Shown one piece after another: positions 15,499 through 25,157 of a stretch of 64,000 nt of DNA. Within the stretch, counting starts at the first letter, position 1; each line of letters opens with the position of its first letter. The position numbers and the translations under genes were made by a program. The notes beneath the pieces were generated by a model that was not told the DNA's origin, made no database searches, and saw nothing but the letters and a program-made list of their open reading frames with translations. Source of the stretch: an uncultured Alphaproteobacteria bacterium (GTDB taxonomy: Bacteria > Pseudomonadota > Alphaproteobacteria > RF32 > CAG-239); NCBI GenBank assembly GCA_934277435.1, contig CAKQUE010000005.1:1-64000 (forward strand), given 5' to 3'.

Positions 15499-15789
15499 AT
15501 GACAGAAGTTACTTTTAATGCGAAAAAGCGTGAAAAAGCAGGTAAGGGGGCAGCTCGTGCATGTCGTCGTGAGGGCCGTGTTCCTGCCGTTATCTATGGT
15601 GGAAAAAAAGACGCTGTTTTAATCAGCCTTGATCCTGTAGAATTGGAAAAAGCCCTTGATTTGAGAGATTTTTACAAATCTGAAATCGTTGTTGATGTTG
15701 AAGGCAAAAAAGTTAAAGCTGTTTGCCAAGATGTTCAATTCCATCCGGTTTCTGACAAGCCTATTCACGTTGATTTTATGCGTAAATAA
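15499..15789 (+). CDS. rplY: 50S ribosomal protein L25
   Basis: Binds 5S rRNA in the large subunit. The 96-aa product has the L25 core (AARACRREGRVPAVIYGGKK and the C-terminal QFHPVSDKPIHVDFMR). Most alphaproteobacteria carry the long CTC form of about 200 aa. This is the short form, ending right after the core domain like E. coli L25. It follows AAGGA and precedes pth by 9 nt, the usual alphaproteobacterial pairing. Confidence 0.95.
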   Translation: MTEVTFNAKKREKAGKGAARACRREGRVPAVIYGGKKDAVLISLDPVELEKALDLRDFYKSEIVVDVEGKKVKAVCQDVQFHPVSDKPIHVDFMRK

Positions 15790-15798
15790 GAGGTGACG

Positions 15799-16377
15799 AT
15801 GTTTTTGGTGGTTGGTTTAGGCAATCCGGGGACGGAATATGCGGCTACCCGCCATAATGTTGGATTTATGGCGGCTGATGAGCTTCATCGCCGCTATAAT
15901 TTTTCACCGTTTCGCTCAAAATTTGACGGCTTGATTGCCGAGGGTAATATTGAGGGCGAAAAAGTTTATTTATTGAAGCCGCAGACTTTTATGAATCTTT
16001 CCGGCAACAGCGTTGTTAAAGCGGCTAACTTTTATAAAATTTTACCGCAGAATATTGTGGTTATTCATGATGATATGGACTTGCCAACTGATAAAATCAA
16101 AGCCAAGCTTGGCGGCGGCGCCGGTGGTCATAACGGCTTAAAAAGCATAGATTCTTGCATTACCCCTAATTATAATCGGATTCGCATTGGTATCGGACAC
16201 CCGCAGAACCGCGATGCCGACAGCATTGTCAACCATGTACTTTCCGGTTTTTCAAAAGCTGATAAAGCGAATCTTGAAGCCAATATTGATTTGGTTGCTG
16301 ATTTAATCGGCGTGCTTTTCAAAAAAGGTCTTGCCGAATTTTCTAATCAGTTGGGAATGAAGTTAAACAAAAAATGA
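15799..16377 (+). CDS. pth: Peptidyl-tRNA hydrolase
   Basis: Recycles peptidyl-tRNAs released from stalled ribosomes. The N-terminal MFLVVGLGNPGTEYAATRHN contains the catalytic His of the family. KPQTFMNLSGNSV and the DDMDLP/GGAGGHNGLKSI motifs are all present. A GTG at 15793 is possible, but the ATG at 15799 has AGAGG 5 nt upstream and gives the usual N-terminus. The length of 192 aa is normal. It forms an operon with rplY. Confidence 0.97.
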   Translation: MFLVVGLGNPGTEYAATRHNVGFMAADELHRRYNFSPFRSKFDGLIAEGNIEGEKVYLLKPQTFMNLSGNSVVKAANFYKILPQNIVVIHDDMDLPTDKIKAKLGGGAGGHNGLKSIDSCITPNYNRIRIGIGHPQNRDADSIVNHVLSGFSKADKANLEANIDLVADLIGVLFKKGLAEFSNQLGMKLNKK

Positions 16378-16378
16378 T

Positions 16379-16981
16379 TTATCTAAAAATCACTAAACGG
16401 TTTTCCAGCGGTAAAAAAGTTTTTTCCGCCGGTGTTTTTTCTATGCTGCCGAACGGCATCTGCGCCAAAATTTTCCAATTTTCAGGTAAGTTAAACATCT
16501 TTTTAACATCATCTTCTATCAGCTCGTTATAGTGTTGCAACGAAGCCCCGATTTCATTTTCAGCCAAAGCTTGCCAAATCATATATTGAAGCATTCCGTT
16601 AGCCTCATAAGTCCAGTCATGCATATTCTTTTGATATAACGGAAAATCTTTTTGCAGTTGAACTAAAATTTTCAAATCTTCAAAAAACAAAATTGTTCCG
16701 TAGGCGGCAGCAAATGAATTTATTTTTTGTGTAACGCTTTCTTTTTTACCAATCGGCGCGGTGGATATAACTTTTTCTAAAACCAAATTCCAAAAATCTA
16801 AGTGGTTTTTATTGAGCAACAGCACAAGTCTGCCCGATTGCGCGTTAAAAGGTGTTGGACAATTCTTTAAGCAATCTTTCAAAGTGTCTTCCAAACAAAA
16901 ATCGGTGACGATTCTGGTATGCCCCAAAGCATAAATTGAGCGGCGTCGGCTTAGGCTATCTTGTTCAATGCAGTTTGTCAT
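16379..16981 (-). CDS. Nitroreductase family protein (Frm2/hydroperoxide-type)
   Basis: A 200-aa flavin-dependent oxidoreductase-like protein. RRRSIYALG near the N-terminus, PTPFNAQSGRLVLLL, EANGMLQYMIWQAL, IGASLQHYN and WKILAQMPFGSIE match the Frm2-like branch of nitroreductases. That branch binds FMN and lacks the long insertions of NfsB. The physiological substrate is unknown. The protein is soluble, with no signal peptide. GGAG precedes the start. It is convergent with pth, the two stops lying next to each other with no terminator between. Confidence 0.8.
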   Translation of the reverse strand: MTNCIEQDSLSRRRSIYALGHTRIVTDFCLEDTLKDCLKNCPTPFNAQSGRLVLLLNKNHLDFWNLVLEKVISTAPIGKKESVTQKINSFAAAYGTILFFEDLKILVQLQKDFPLYQKNMHDWTYEANGMLQYMIWQALAENEIGASLQHYNELIEDDVKKMFNLPENWKILAQMPFGSIEKTPAEKTFLPLENRLVIFR

Positions 16982-17033
16982 ATTAATATCTCCTTTGGCA
17001 AAGGAAATATGCTGTTTTTAGCCAAAATCAAGA

Positions 17034-18371
17034 CTATCCAAGATAATTTCTTATTTTTGACAATGCGCGGTTAACATTCTTTATTTCAAGTTTTAAGGCC
17101 AAATCCGAATAAATTTCCAGAGCCGAATCATAGTAGTTGCGTGCTTCTTCCATAAGTTGATCGTCATTATTTTGTTTTCCGAGCAGATAAAAAACATTGC
17201 CGATTTTTTCTTGAATTGCCGCCCAAATTTCTGGAGTTTCGTTTTGCGTAAATATTTTCTGTTGATTTTTATAGGCTTCAATAGCTAAATGCATGAGTTC
17301 ATTGCTTTTTGTTTGCATGCCAAGGGCGGTTAGATAGTTGCCCAGCAGCTCTTCAATGGTGCACCAAGAACTAGGAAATTGAGCCAAAGAATAAACTTTT
17401 TCGGCATCTCTTAGTTTAGAAACCGCATCGCGCAAAGCCTGCAAGTCGGCTGTATATTTCCAATAATCATAATAAAGCAAAGCCAAGTGGTAGGAAATCA
17501 ATCCAAAATCATAAGGATAGTTTCGGTTTAGATTTTTTTGCGCAGTTTGGTAGTTTGATATAGCTAGTTTCAAATAGGCTGCGGAGTTGTGTTTGTTTTG
17601 ATAAAACGCAGTTTCAAACAATTGTCCCAAATTGTTATAAATGCAGCCATAATAAATCGGCAGCCGCATAAATTGTTTGTTTTTCAACGCGGTTTCAAAA
17701 AGATTTTGAATAATTTCTATATCTTTAATTGATAAATCTTGACTGGTGTTGCTTAGATAAATTTTTCCCAGCATATTCATAATATATGGCATAAATTCGC
17801 GCGAAATATCTTTTGGTGAGCGGTCAGCTGAAAGCAGGGCTATAATTTCTTGTAGAACTTGCGGCCGGCGCAATTTTTGTTCATTTGTTACTGGATAAAT
17901 TGCGGCAACTATTATACCGTATATCAACAAAAGTATGGATTCAGAAAATTTTCCGTTATCGGTAAAATTGCTTAAGGGAATAAACAAACTGTCTAATAAA
18001 GAAAAAGACAATTTATTTGGAATGGTATATTGATTTTCTACCTGAAAATTTATACGGATTTTGCCATCTTCTTCATAACCCCAAATAAGAATATCTGCTT
18101 TTGTTGAGGCTAAAATTTTGTTGCCGCGGTCAATAAAATCAAAAAAATTACGGCTTTGCAAATTTAGAAAATTTTTGCTAAAAGGCTCATTGAAAAATGT
18201 GACGTCAAATAAGTTGCTGCGCTTTAATAATTCGGCAAATCTCAGTCCGCAGTTTAAGTTGCATTTGTCTTCAAAAGCAACAACAGTTACGCGGAATAAT
18301 CCTTCATCAGCCTTTTTTTTGCTAGAGGATAAAAAGTTTTTTATATTTAGCAGGTTAGGAGAAAAAGACAT
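17034..18371 (-). CDS. TPR-like repeat protein of unknown function
   Basis: I do not recognise this 445-aa protein. The N-terminal third (VTVVAFEDKCNLNCGLRFAELL, then ADILIWGYEEDGKIRINFQ) looks like an alpha/beta domain. It resembles the sensing parts of TPR proteins that test for an adenylate-like or nucleotide signal. From about residue 170 to the end it is helical, with TPR-like pairs (YNNLGQLFETAFYQNK, YHLALLYYDYWKYTAD, QEKIGNVFYLLGKQNND). The ATG at 18371 overlaps the stop of the preceding membrane protein gene (TGATG), so it is translationally coupled and the products may work together. Confidence 0.6.
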   Translation of the reverse strand: MSFSPNLLNIKNFLSSSKKKADEGLFRVTVVAFEDKCNLNCGLRFAELLKRSNLFDVTFFNEPFSKNFLNLQSRNFFDFIDRGNKILASTKADILIWGYEEDGKIRINFQVENQYTIPNKLSFSLLDSLFIPLSNFTDNGKFSESILLLIYGIIVAAIYPVTNEQKLRRPQVLQEIIALLSADRSPKDISREFMPYIMNMLGKIYLSNTSQDLSIKDIEIIQNLFETALKNKQFMRLPIYYGCIYNNLGQLFETAFYQNKHNSAAYLKLAISNYQTAQKNLNRNYPYDFGLISYHLALLYYDYWKYTADLQALRDAVSKLRDAEKVYSLAQFPSSWCTIEELLGNYLTALGMQTKSNELMHLAIEAYKNQQKIFTQNETPEIWAAIQEKIGNVFYLLGKQNNDDQLMEEARNYYDSALEIYSDLALKLEIKNVNRALSKIRNYLG

Positions 18372-19531
18372 CAATCAACCTGCCTTTTTTTGCTGGTGTT
18401 TGTCTTTTTGCTGGAGTTAGTTTTTTTGCGAGTACCAGTTTTTTTTGTGGTCTTTTTTTGTTGCGGTTTGCCAAAATTAGATAAAGAATTTTTTACGTCA
18501 AATATATTTTCTTTTATATCAGCAAGCATCTGCTTATTTATTTGTTTAATATTTTTTGTTTCTGTTGGATTTAAAAAGTTATAATTTAGCCACAACAAAA
18601 CCGCTAGACTGACCAAAATCAAAGAATATTGATTTATTGCATAAAGTTGAAACCAGCCAATAAACATTCCAATAGTGCAAATTCGCGAAATATTTATCAA
18701 GAGAACCTGCATATTATATTTTTCTGCAGCTTGATAATAGAGTGTGTGTTCATATAAAGGACCGGATTTAATGATAATAAACTTATTCCACATGGCAATT
18801 AGTAGTTCAGCCCAAAAAACATTAGTAAAAATGAGGCAAGAGCCAAAGCTAAACTCACTTACGTCAAGCAGCAGTATGTTAGCGACTAAATAAGCCAAAG
18901 CACAGCAAGAACCGTTGTCAAAAGGAATTCTGATGATGTTTAAATTAACACTGAGATAACCGAGCAATGGTCCAATAAGCAATGCGGCGCTCAATGCTAA
19001 ATAGGCAGGGGCAGCCGAAAAAGCAGACAAAACGGAAACTGCAAAAAGCATAATAATTGTCGGCACGGTCATAATTTGCGGCAAACTGTTCATTATGCCG
19101 TAAAAAATGCAGAACACTGCAAAAAATATGGTCAATAGAATTTTGGCTGCCCAAACCGGAATTTGCGGATAGGGAAAACCTTCGCCAAACGGCTGCATCC
19201 ACACGGTAAAAGCCACACAAGCAAAAGTAATTAACGCAAGCGTTAGTCGGGAAAACAACATGGATGAAATAAAAATAACCGCAGCTAAAACTAAAGGAAT
19301 TAAGGCTCTGGTGGTGGTTAATTTTTGGATGAAATCATTATTGGGTAGAAGATAATAAATTGCCAGCGTTCCACAAATATAAAACAACAATATGTAGCTG
19401 AATGGCAGCATATATGGTTTAATGTCAAAAGTTTGAGCATATTTATTGGCAATCGGAATATAGATAAACATCGCTCCCAACAAACCAATTAGTAAAAACG
19501 CTACAAAAATAATTAAATTCAAACTAATCAT
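18371..19531 (-). CDS. Multi-pass membrane protein with lysine-rich tail
   Basis: A 386-aa membrane protein with roughly ten hydrophobic segments between residues 1 and 330. A cytoplasmic tail from about 340 ends in a Lys/Thr/Ser-rich stretch (KKTTKKTGTRKKTNSSKK) that looks like a nucleic-acid or phospholipid-binding tail. I do not recognise the family. The ATG at 19531 has GGAGG 9 nt upstream; an in-frame ATG at 19558 has none. It follows rsmB by 42 nt and is coupled to the TPR protein behind it. Confidence 0.6.
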   Translation of the reverse strand: MISLNLIIFVAFLLIGLLGAMFIYIPIANKYAQTFDIKPYMLPFSYILLFYICGTLAIYYLLPNNDFIQKLTTTRALIPLVLAAVIFISSMLFSRLTLALITFACVAFTVWMQPFGEGFPYPQIPVWAAKILLTIFFAVFCIFYGIMNSLPQIMTVPTIIMLFAVSVLSAFSAAPAYLALSAALLIGPLLGYLSVNLNIIRIPFDNGSCCALAYLVANILLLDVSEFSFGSCLIFTNVFWAELLIAMWNKFIIIKSGPLYEHTLYYQAAEKYNMQVLLINISRICTIGMFIGWFQLYAINQYSLILVSLAVLLWLNYNFLNPTETKNIKQINKQMLADIKENIFDVKNSLSNFGKPQQKKTTKKTGTRKKTNSSKKTNTSKKRQVD

Positions 19532-19573
19532 TGACTTTTTCCTCCAACATAAAGCCAATATAAAACTAATTTG

Positions 19574-20857
19574 TTAAATTATTCTTTTCAATTTGCAAAT
19601 AAAGAAAGAATCCATACCATTTTTAGCGGTTTCATAAAACGGCAAAGTTCGAATATATCCTTGCGGAGTAACTAAATCTTGCCCCCAAGCGCCAAATTTT
19701 GAGATTTGCTGTGGTAAAATAGGTAAAATTTGAAAGTTTTTGTGAGTTTTTATAAAATCATCAACTTGTTCTTCACCTTCGGCTTTTGCAATTGAACAGG
19801 TACTGTAAATTAATGTTCCGCCAATTTTAAGAGCGTTAACACAGCTATCAAGCAATTGTTTTTGTAAAGCTGCTTGCTGATTTACATCATCTTTTGTTTT
19901 GAGGTGCAACACTTCGGGGTGACGGCGGAATGTTCCGGTTGCCGAGCAAGGCGCATCTAGCAAAATAATATCAAATTGTTCGCTATTGTTTTGTAAAAAG
20001 TCTAGAGCATCAGCAGCTATTGTTTTAATCTTTTCAAGATTCAAACGCGTCATATTTTGTTTTAGAGTTTCCAAACGTTCGGCCGAAATATCAATCGCGG
20101 TGACAAAAGCTCCGCGAGCGGCTAATTGAGCTGTTTTTCCACCCGGAGCTGCGCACAAATCCAAAACTTTTAAGCCGGACAAATCATCGGTAAGCGTCTG
20201 TACTGGCAAACTTGCCGCAACATCTTGAACCCACCACATTCCATCGTTATAACCAGCAAGCATTGGAATTTTAGGATTATTATATAAACGAAGAGAACCG
20301 TTAGGCAATAAATCTGCCTGTAATTTTTCCGCCCACTCTGCCGGAGAATTTTTTGTGGTTATATCCAGAGGCGGTAAGCAAAAAACACTTTGCGCAATCA
20401 GTTTTTTTTCTTGTTCTGAATAACCTTTTAATAGGGATAAAAAACTATCGGGCAGCGGATTAATATTTTCTATTTTTTCTAGCAGCTCATTTTTTTGTGC
20501 TGATATTTTGCGTAGAACCGCATTGGCTAATCCGCCAAGAAAACGGTCTGTTGTTTTGCGAATATTGGCGACAGTTTCATTAATAACCGCATATGGAGCA
20601 GTTTGCATATATAAAATTTCGCACGCTGCCAATATAAGCAGATATTCGGCAAAACGATGTTTATGGGGAATTTTTTTACTCAAAAAATAGTGCAAAACCG
20701 CACGCAACGCCACATAACGCCGCAGTGCGGTTAACACCAACATATTGGCAAAAGGCAAGTCCTTTTCGGAGAATTGCTTTTTAAACTCTCCGAAAAAGAC
20801 TTTGTCCTCCAACACGGATTGCAGTGCTTGTGCTGCTTTAATCCTTAGATTCTGCAT
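19574..20857 (-). CDS. rsmB: 16S rRNA (cytosine-967-C5)-methyltransferase
   Basis: Methylates C967 of 16S rRNA with S-adenosylmethionine. An N-terminal NusB-like helical domain (about 1-140) precedes the Rossmann methyltransferase domain. The SAM site is VLDLCAAPGGKTAQLAA. The two catalytic Cys regions are LLDAPCSATGTFRRHP and LIYSTCSIAKAEGEEQV. The length of 427 aa is normal. Its start lies within the last 20 bases of the RND pump gene, so it is read from the efflux transcript, although the function is unrelated. Confidence 0.95.
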   Translation of the reverse strand: MQNLRIKAAQALQSVLEDKVFFGEFKKQFSEKDLPFANMLVLTALRRYVALRAVLHYFLSKKIPHKHRFAEYLLILAACEILYMQTAPYAVINETVANIRKTTDRFLGGLANAVLRKISAQKNELLEKIENINPLPDSFLSLLKGYSEQEKKLIAQSVFCLPPLDITTKNSPAEWAEKLQADLLPNGSLRLYNNPKIPMLAGYNDGMWWVQDVAASLPVQTLTDDLSGLKVLDLCAAPGGKTAQLAARGAFVTAIDISAERLETLKQNMTRLNLEKIKTIAADALDFLQNNSEQFDIILLDAPCSATGTFRRHPEVLHLKTKDDVNQQAALQKQLLDSCVNALKIGGTLIYSTCSIAKAEGEEQVDDFIKTHKNFQILPILPQQISKFGAWGQDLVTPQGYIRTLPFYETAKNGMDSFFICKLKRII

Positions 20858-23800
20858 TTTTGCCTTTCACTTTTTTGTGGTCTGTAATGGTTTGGATTAA
20901 GATATACATCAATGGAATGAATACCAATCCGGCCAATGTTCCGACAACCATACCTGTGAACACCGGTACGCCAACAGCTACACGGCTTCCGGCCGATGCG
21001 CCTGTTGCCCATACCAACGGAGCCACACCCAAAATAAAGGTGCAGGCAGTCATCAGCACGGCGCGGAAACGTTCACGCGTACCATACAAAGCCGATGTCA
21101 AAATTGACTTGCCATCCATGTGTGCTTCACGGGCAAATTCCACAATCAAAATTGCGTTTTTAGCGGCCAGACCAACCAGCAGCACCAAACCCAATTGAGC
21201 GTAAATACTCAAAGACATATTGGTGGCAAACAATCCGCAAGTTGCGCCGAGCATAGCCGTCAAAACAGACAGCATAACCGCCAATGGAATCATCCAGCTT
21301 TCATATTGGGCAACCATGAACAAATATGCAAACAAAGCGGCAAATGCGATGATGTAAAAAATTTGTCCCTGGTTGTTCTTTTCTTGCAAGCTGGTGCCAG
21401 ACCAAGCATAGGTATAGCCTTTAGGCAAAGTCTGAGTAGCCAAATCTTCCAAAGCCTGCATTGCCTCACCAGAGCTATATCCGCTGGCAGCAACTGCGTT
21501 TACGGTTGCAGCCGGATATTGGTTGTAGCGGTCGATACCGCGTGGCAGCAGCACAGTTTTCATTTTAATCAAACTTCCCAGCGGTACCATTTCTCCTTTA
21601 TCACTTTGAACATAGATTTTGTTCAGGCTGTCAAGGTCTTTACGGTATTTCCAATCCGCTTGGATTTTAACTTTATTAACTTGTGTACCAATATTGATAT
21701 CATTGATGTGCGAAGAACCGATGTAGGTTTGTAAGGTGCTGTAAATATTACCCACTGCCACACCCAAAGATTCTGCTTTTTCACGGTCAATTTCAATATA
21801 AGCATGCGGAGTTTGTGCGTTAAAGGTTGAATATGCCAATGAAATTTGCGGCAAAGCCATCGCCTGACGCGTAAACGCATTTACCGTTTTTTCCAAGTCT
21901 TTCATATCTGTGTTGTCAACCGCCTGAATTTTGAAGTCCATAGCGTTTGTTGAACCAAGCCCCGGAATAGCCGGCATTTCAAACATTTGGATTTTTGCTT
22001 CTGAAAAGTTTGAAACTCTGGCCATCAGGTTGCGCAAAACATTGGTAGAATACATATCATCACCTTTACGCTCAGCCCAGTTTTTCAAGGAAATAACGGC
22101 AAAGCCTACGTTTTCGCCTTGACCAGCCATAATACTGAAGCCTTCCATTGTCATCACGGATTCAATCGCCGGATGGTCTTTGATGGCAGCCAGCATTTTT
22201 TCATTGACGGCCTTGGTTCTAACATTTGAAGCCCCTTCTGGCAGCTGAACGTTGACCATAATAATGCCTTGGTCTTCGTCAGGCAAGAATGATGTCGGAG
22301 TGATTTTGATAAAGAATGCGTTTAGGCCAAACAAAATCAACAGCATAAACACAATTACACTCACTTTTCGGCCGATATAGCCGACAGCCACCAGATATTT
22401 ATTGGTTGTTCCTTGAATAAAACGGTTAAACCAACCCAAAAATCCAGTTTCTTTTTGTTCAAACGGACGTAAGAACGTTGCCGACAACGCCGGTGACAAA
22501 GTCAACGCGTTTACAGCAGAAAAACCTACGGCAAAGGCAATGGTAATAGCAAATTGCTGATAAATCTTACCGGTAATACCGCCCATAAAGGCGATTGGCA
22601 CGAAAATTGCCAGCAATACCAAAGTAGTGGCTACAACGGCACTGGAAACTTGGCTCATCGCTTTTATGGCTGCCTCTTTAGCTTTTATTTTTTCTTCTTG
22701 CATCAAGGCTAGTGTACGTTCAACAACCACGATGGCATCATCAACCACCAGACCAATAGCCAGCACCAAACCGAACAAGGTTAAAATGTTTAAGTTAAAT
22801 CCCAAAGTTTTCATCATAGCAAAAGTGGCCAAAATAGACACTGGAATAGCTATTGACGGCACCAAAGTTGCACGCCAGTCTTGTAAAAAGACATAGCAAA
22901 CCAAAACCACCAACAAGAAGGTCAAAAACAATGTGAAGAACACTTCTTCAATAGAGGCAGAAATAAATTCGGTTGTATCTTTAAAGATTTTTACTTCCAA
23001 ATCTTCTGGATAAAAACGTTCCAATTTAGCTAGTTCAGCGCGAACGGCTTTCATGGCATTAATGGAGTTTGCGCCGGATGATTTGTTAATCATAATAGAT
23101 ACAGCCGGCTGTCCGTCAACGGTGGAATTCATCAAATAGTCTTCCGAACCCAGTTCTACGCGGGCAATATCTTTCAGACGAACCAATCCGCCTTCTTCGG
23201 CCGTGCGCACAATGATATTTTCAAAATCTTTCGGGTCGTTTAAACGGCCTTGAGTTTCCAAAGAATATACCAAAACCTGCTTGCCGTCACCCGGAGCCGA
23301 ACCAATAGAACCTAAAGAAGGTTGAACGTTTTGGCTGGTAATTGCGGCTTTAATAGCCGAAACCGGAATGTTTAAAGCGGCCACTTTGTCGGCATCAATC
23401 CATACGCGCATACTAGTCGCCGAACCCATAATATTAACTTCACCCACACCATAAGCACGGCTCAAAGCAATTTTAATATTATTTTCAACGTAGTTGTTTA
23501 AGTAGTTGCTGTCGTATGTGCCTTTTGGTGATGTAACCTGCATAAACGCCAAAATATCAGAAGAACGGCGTTCTACAGTCACACCGTAGGTTTGCACTTC
23601 TGACGGTAAAGAACTCAAAGCCTGCTGTACGCGGTTTTGCACTTTTACTTGGTCCAAATCTGGGTCTGTACCGGTTTCAAAGGCAATAGACAGCTGATAA
23701 GCGCCGGAGTTATAAGAAGAAGATGACATATACAGCATATTTTCAATACCGTTAATGTTCTTTTCCAGCGGAATACCAACGTTTTTAGCCACAGTTTCGG

Positions 23801-23963
23801 CACTGGCGCCAACGTATACGGTTGATACGCGGATTTCCGGAGGTGCAATTTCCGGATACATACCGATAGGCATCGTAAATACAGAAACCAAGCCTGCCAA
23901 CGCCATAACAATGGCGATTACTACGGCAAAACGAGGTCTTTCAATAAAAAATTTAGAAAACAT
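20838..23963 (-). CDS. RND multidrug efflux pump, inner-membrane subunit (HAE1/AcrB type)
   Basis: Proton-driven exporter working as a trimer with the adaptor encoded upstream and an outer-membrane channel. The 1041-aa length, the N-terminal FFIERPRFAVVIAIVMALAG, two large periplasmic loops and twelve predicted membrane helices are those of AcrB-like proteins. The proton-relay pair is visible in GLVVDDAIVVVERT. GFSAVNALTLSPALSA is a family hallmark. No TolC-like channel gene lies in this operon, so a shared channel must be used. It is part of a TetR-adaptor-pump operon whose operator is described at 25861-25878. Confidence 0.95.
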   Translation of the reverse strand: MFSKFFIERPRFAVVIAIVMALAGLVSVFTMPIGMYPEIAPPEIRVSTVYVGASAETVAKNVGIPLEKNINGIENMLYMSSSSYNSGAYQLSIAFETGTDPDLDQVKVQNRVQQALSSLPSEVQTYGVTVERRSSDILAFMQVTSPKGTYDSNYLNNYVENNIKIALSRAYGVGEVNIMGSATSMRVWIDADKVAALNIPVSAIKAAITSQNVQPSLGSIGSAPGDGKQVLVYSLETQGRLNDPKDFENIIVRTAEEGGLVRLKDIARVELGSEDYLMNSTVDGQPAVSIMINKSSGANSINAMKAVRAELAKLERFYPEDLEVKIFKDTTEFISASIEEVFFTLFLTFLLVVLVCYVFLQDWRATLVPSIAIPVSILATFAMMKTLGFNLNILTLFGLVLAIGLVVDDAIVVVERTLALMQEEKIKAKEAAIKAMSQVSSAVVATTLVLLAIFVPIAFMGGITGKIYQQFAITIAFAVGFSAVNALTLSPALSATFLRPFEQKETGFLGWFNRFIQGTTNKYLVAVGYIGRKVSVIVFMLLILFGLNAFFIKITPTSFLPDEDQGIIMVNVQLPEGASNVRTKAVNEKMLAAIKDHPAIESVMTMEGFSIMAGQGENVGFAVISLKNWAERKGDDMYSTNVLRNLMARVSNFSEAKIQMFEMPAIPGLGSTNAMDFKIQAVDNTDMKDLEKTVNAFTRQAMALPQISLAYSTFNAQTPHAYIEIDREKAESLGVAVGNIYSTLQTYIGSSHINDINIGTQVNKVKIQADWKYRKDLDSLNKIYVQSDKGEMVPLGSLIKMKTVLLPRGIDRYNQYPAATVNAVAASGYSSGEAMQALEDLATQTLPKGYTYAWSGTSLQEKNNQGQIFYIIAFAALFAYLFMVAQYESWMIPLAVMLSVLTAMLGATCGLFATNMSLSIYAQLGLVLLVGLAAKNAILIVEFAREAHMDGKSILTSALYGTRERFRAVLMTACTFILGVAPLVWATGASAGSRVAVGVPVFTGMVVGTLAGLVFIPLMYILIQTITDHKKVKGKNAESKD

Positions 23964-23981
23964 TTTTCTTTTATCCTATTT

Positions 23982-25157
23982 TTATTTTTCTAAAACGCCG
24001 ACTTTAATCGGAGAATTGTTTTGAATTTTCACTGTGCCGGAAACCACAATTAATTCGCCTTCTTTCAAGCCGTTAATAATGATTTGTTCGTTTTCGTTAA
24101 TTGAATCGCCTAAAACAACACGACGCTGTTCTGCCACACCATGAAGTTCGTTTTCTTTGCTTTTGCTTTCATCAATTTTAGCAATATAAACAAATGCGCC
24201 GTCGGTATCATAGTTCAAAGCAGATTGCGGAACCACAACAGAATATGTTGGTTTACCGGTCAAAATAGCAGATTGAACATAGTTTCCCGGAATCAATTTT
24301 TGGTCGGAGTTATCTACATCTACAAAAATAGAAACAGTAGCGGTTGAAGAATTGATTTCGTTGTTTAAGAATTTGTCGACAACTTTTTCATCTATAACTT
24401 CGCCGTCAGCCAAAGTGATGCGAGCGGTTAAATCTTCTGCTTTATGTCCCATCTTTTTAACTTGCAAAACTTCTTTATCTGTCAAAGAAAAAGAAATTCT
24501 CATTGGGCTGATTTGCACGATTTTTGCCAATACCTGATTAGAGGCAACAACATAGTTACCTTTAGTTACCAAGGCTTTACCAATACGTCCGCTGATTGGC
24601 GCTGTTACTTTTGTATTATCCAAATCAATTTTAGCGACATCTAAGTTGGCTTGAGCTTCTTCAACTGAGGCTTTGGCTTGTAAATATCCGCTTTGAGAAG
24701 AATCAAAAGTTGCTTTAGAGGCAAATTTTTCACTGCTCAATTTTACCTGACGATTGTAGTCGCGTTCGGCTCTTACCAAGTTTGCTTTAGCGCTGTCTAA
24801 GCGTGCTTTAGCCAAATCATAGGCAGCTTGATATTTAGAAGGGTCTATTTCAAACAAAACATCACCCTCGTTAACAAGTTTACCCTCTTGGAACAATACC
24901 TTTTCTACCGTACCGGTAACTTGTGGTAAAATGTTTACTTCATTTATTGTTTCAACATATGAAATTTTGGTTTGGGCCGAAGTGATATCTTTGGTTTCAC
25001 TCTTTTGTGCCAAGACATAAACTTCACCCATGCCATAGCCCATTCCCTGAGCCGATGGCGACAAGCGTCCTTTTAAATACCAACCGATAGAAATGCACAC
25101 CAATAATATTGCAATTCTAACAATGGCTCCTTTAATGTTTGGAGAACTAATTTTCAT
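23982..25157 (-). CDS. RND efflux periplasmic adaptor (membrane fusion protein)
   Basis: Links the inner-membrane pump to the outer-membrane channel. It is anchored by an N-terminal hydrophobic segment (about 12-30); there is no lipobox Cys. The split biotinyl/lipoyl-like halves (NILPQVTGTVEKVLFQEGKL and TKVTAPISGRIGKAL) flank a coiled-coil hairpin (about 105-175). A beta-barrel domain and a membrane-proximal domain follow. Its start overlaps the end of the TetR gene by 11 bases, and the pump gene begins 18 nt after its stop. Confidence 0.93.
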   Translation of the reverse strand: MKISSPNIKGAIVRIAILLVCISIGWYLKGRLSPSAQGMGYGMGEVYVLAQKSETKDITSAQTKISYVETINEVNILPQVTGTVEKVLFQEGKLVNEGDVLFEIDPSKYQAAYDLAKARLDSAKANLVRAERDYNRQVKLSSEKFASKATFDSSQSGYLQAKASVEEAQANLDVAKIDLDNTKVTAPISGRIGKALVTKGNYVVASNQVLAKIVQISPMRISFSLTDKEVLQVKKMGHKAEDLTARITLADGEVIDEKVVDKFLNNEINSSTATVSIFVDVDNSDQKLIPGNYVQSAILTGKPTYSVVVPQSALNYDTDGAFVYIAKIDESKSKENELHGVAEQRRVVLGDSINENEQIIINGLKEGELIVVSGTVKIQNNSPIKVGVLEK

